Positions 6,006 to 6,896 of a stretch of 6,896 nucleotides of DNA are shown here, one piece after another. The notes beneath the pieces were generated by a model, which was not told the DNA's origin, did no database searches, and saw only the letters and a program-made list of their open reading frames with translations. Location: assembly GCA_002482685.1 (NCBI GenBank), contig DLGL01000027.1, positions 1 through 6,896 on the forward strand. The letters are read 5' to 3'. The number at the start of each line of letters is the position of its first letter. The stretch's first letter is position 1. Source of the stretch: Bacteriovoracaceae bacterium UBA7695 (lineage in GTDB: Bacteria > Bdellovibrionota > Bacteriovoracia > Bacteriovoracales > Bacteriovoracaceae). The position numbers were made by a program, and so were the translations under genes.

Positions 6006-6033
6006 TCAAGTATTGGCATCTCTGTTCCGATAA
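6006..6033 (+). promoter_or_regulatory. Candidate sigma-28 (FliA)-type promoter of the collagen-like gene
   Basis: TCCGATAA (6026-6033) matches seven of eight positions of the sigma-28 -10 consensus GCCGATAA. Upstream, TCAAGTAT (6006-6013) matches six of eight positions of TAAAGTTT. The spacing is one base longer than the usual 15 between TAAA and the -10 element. Transcription would start near 6040, leaving a leader of about 60 bases. No good sigma-70 promoter was found here: TTGAAT (6038) and TAGAAT (6067) are 23 bases apart. If correct, the gene is expressed with flagellar and motility genes. Confidence 0.42.
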
Positions 6034-6087
6034 CTCCTTGAATTATAGTCAGCCTCTGCACGGGCCTAGAATAAGGGCACAACTAAT

Positions 6088-6092
6088 AAAGG
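6088..6092 (+). promoter_or_regulatory. Shine-Dalgarno of the collagen-like gene
   Basis: AAAGG is placed seven bases before the ATG at 6100. This good site supports that start, which is immediately followed by a signal-peptide-like N-terminus. Confidence 0.65.
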
Positions 6093-6099
6093 TTTATAT

Positions 6100-6896
6100 A
6101 TGAAGCACGAATTGAAGAGATTTTGGTTAGCCACACTTGCCTTTTCTTTAGGAATCAATGCAACTGCACAAGCATCATCCTCTCTTGAAGACTGGATTCG
6201 CCGGCTCACGAAACCTCAAAAAAATATTACTTTGACCTCCACCCGCGAGGAAACTCCCTCATATAAAATGACTCCCATGTTGGTGAGCTTTAAAGGCGTG
6301 GTGAGGGTTCCGAGTTATCTCAAATTGAGCAAGGGCCTGGCACGCATGCATGGTTCTGCAGGCCAAATCATTATAGATGGGCAAGTTATCTGTAACTACT
6401 CTCCACGATCTATCATTGACCGCTATTATGTTTTTCAAAATTGTTCGGATGGCTCACGAGCCAATGAAGAAATCAATGTGAACAATAAAATAGAATTAAA
6501 ACTTAATTACGCTATGGCCTCAAAGGCCACTCTCACGGCCGTGATAAAAGTTGAAGAAACAAACCAGGCCGAATACGGAATTGTGTTTCCTTATATCAAA
6601 GCACAAGAAGGACAAATTCTTTTATATAACGGTGAAGCTTGGGTTCCATCTGACGTATCAGAATTAGAATTAAGTGGAATCAAAGGTGATACTGGAGAAG
6701 CTGGACCGCAAGGTCCTGCTGGTATTCCGGGAGCTGCGGGACTTCCTGGTGCTGCAGGTGCAAAGGGTGATAAGGGAGACAAAGGTGACAAAGGCGATAA
6801 AGGTGATGCCGGAGTAGCTGGTGCAGCAGGAGCTGTTGGTCCAATGGGACCACAAGGTCCTAAAGGAGATACCGGTGCGCCCGGAGTAGCTGGTGC
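6100..6896 (+). CDS. Exported collagen-like (Gly-X-Y) repeat protein, 3' end beyond the window
   Basis: The reading frame is open from ATG 6100 to the window edge: 265 full codons and no stop, so the gene is partial. Residues 1-26 look like a Sec signal peptide, with KHELKR, a hydrophobic core (9-22) and probable cleavage after AQA (26). Residues 27-192 form an N-terminal domain with two cysteines (98 and 115) and strand-rich sequence. It ends in GQILLYNGEAWVPSD (171-185), a GQ(V/I)L-x-(W/Y)NG-x-xWVP-type linker often seen before collagen or fibre repeats. From Gly193 to the edge there are 24 uninterrupted Gly-X-Y triplets, including four consecutive GDK units (223-234) and triplets such as GPQ, GPK and GDT. 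Such repeats form a triple-helical stalk, so a trimeric surface or secreted fibre is expected. Bacterial collagens commonly end in a trimerising or anchoring domain, which would lie outside the window. Function, for instance attachment, is inference. Confidence 0.88.
   Translation, partial: MKHELKRFWLATLAFSLGINATAQASSSLEDWIRRLTKPQKNITLTSTREETPSYKMTPMLVSFKGVVRVPSYLKLSKGLARMHGSAGQIIIDGQVICNYSPRSIIDRYYVFQNCSDGSRANEEINVNNKIELKLNYAMASKATLTAVIKVEETNQAEYGIVFPYIKAQEGQILLYNGEAWVPSDVSELELSGIKGDTGEAGPQGPAGIPGAAGLPGAAGAKGDKGDKGDKGDKGDAGVAGAAGAVGPMGPQGPKGDTGAPGVAG
6676..6896 (+). repeat. Collagen triplet repeat region within the exported protein
   Basis: The coding repeat is a period of nine bases or less per unit, beginning with a Gly codon (GGN) every third codon from 6676 to the window edge. 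The most regular stretch is 6766-6801, encoding four GDK triplets with varied synonymous codons (GAT/GAC, AAG/AAA, GGT/GGA/GGC). The codon variation shows that the run is kept at protein level rather than being a fresh DNA tandem duplication. Length variation between strains is likely. Confidence 0.85.

Noticed and set aside
5983..6033. Sixteen-codon reading frame MATPDKILQVLASLFR
   Set aside because: It is too short to judge, its GGGG ribosome site is poor, and its end coincides with the sigma-28-like -10 element. Chance is the simpler reading without conservation data.
6591..6855. Antisense reading frames rich in Pro/Ser/Thr opposite the collagen repeat
   Set aside because: They are shadows of the Gly-X-Y codon pattern, without ribosome sites, and lie opposite a well-supported exported protein.

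Overview
The window comes from a Gram-negative bacterium: it has an N-end-rule aminoacyl transferase (Aat), a lipoprotein signal of outer-membrane type, and complex-I-like proteins. Base composition is moderately AT-rich by eye. The combination of aat, a delta-9-type desaturase, a sigma-28-like promoter and an exported collagen-like protein suggests something like the Bdellovibrionota (Bacteriovorax/Peredibacter-type predators). That assignment is inference; no single marker here proves it.

Layout. At the left, aat runs rightward (43-714) and ends at a strong bidirectional terminator (720-745). Facing it is a tight leftward operon spanning 5720 down to 750. In transcription order it encodes a Cys-rich lipoprotein, a small NuoB-like protein, a fused NuoC-NuoD-like protein, a NuoI-like ferredoxin and a three-histidine-box fatty-acid desaturase. 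The first two junctions overlap (TGATG, and an 8-base overlap). At the last two, the Shine-Dalgarno sequence overlaps the preceding stop codon. Right of the operon is a rightward tRNA-Leu(UAA) (5750-5835), then about 260 bases without a convincing gene but with a sigma-28-like promoter, then the 5' part of an exported protein with an N-terminal domain followed by collagen Gly-X-Y triplets, cut off by the window edge.

The most remarkable part is the operon core. The gene order B-CD-I matches the quinone-reducing peripheral arm of complex I and of group 4 membrane hydrogenases, but the redox machinery has been stripped. The NuoB-like protein lacks the cysteine set for cluster N2. The NuoD-like half lacks both the [NiFe]-site cysteines and the two residues (His and Tyr) that bind the quinone headgroup. 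The NuoI-like protein keeps only the four cysteines of one cluster (N6b position) and has lost the other. No membrane antiporter subunit (NuoH/L/M/N) is present in the window. The module sits directly upstream of an oxygen-dependent diiron desaturase, an enzyme that needs an electron donor. My hypothesis is a repurposed complex-I arm acting as scaffold or electron relay for lipid desaturation, possibly linked to the cell envelope through the lipoprotein. The losses are read from the sequence; the function is inference.
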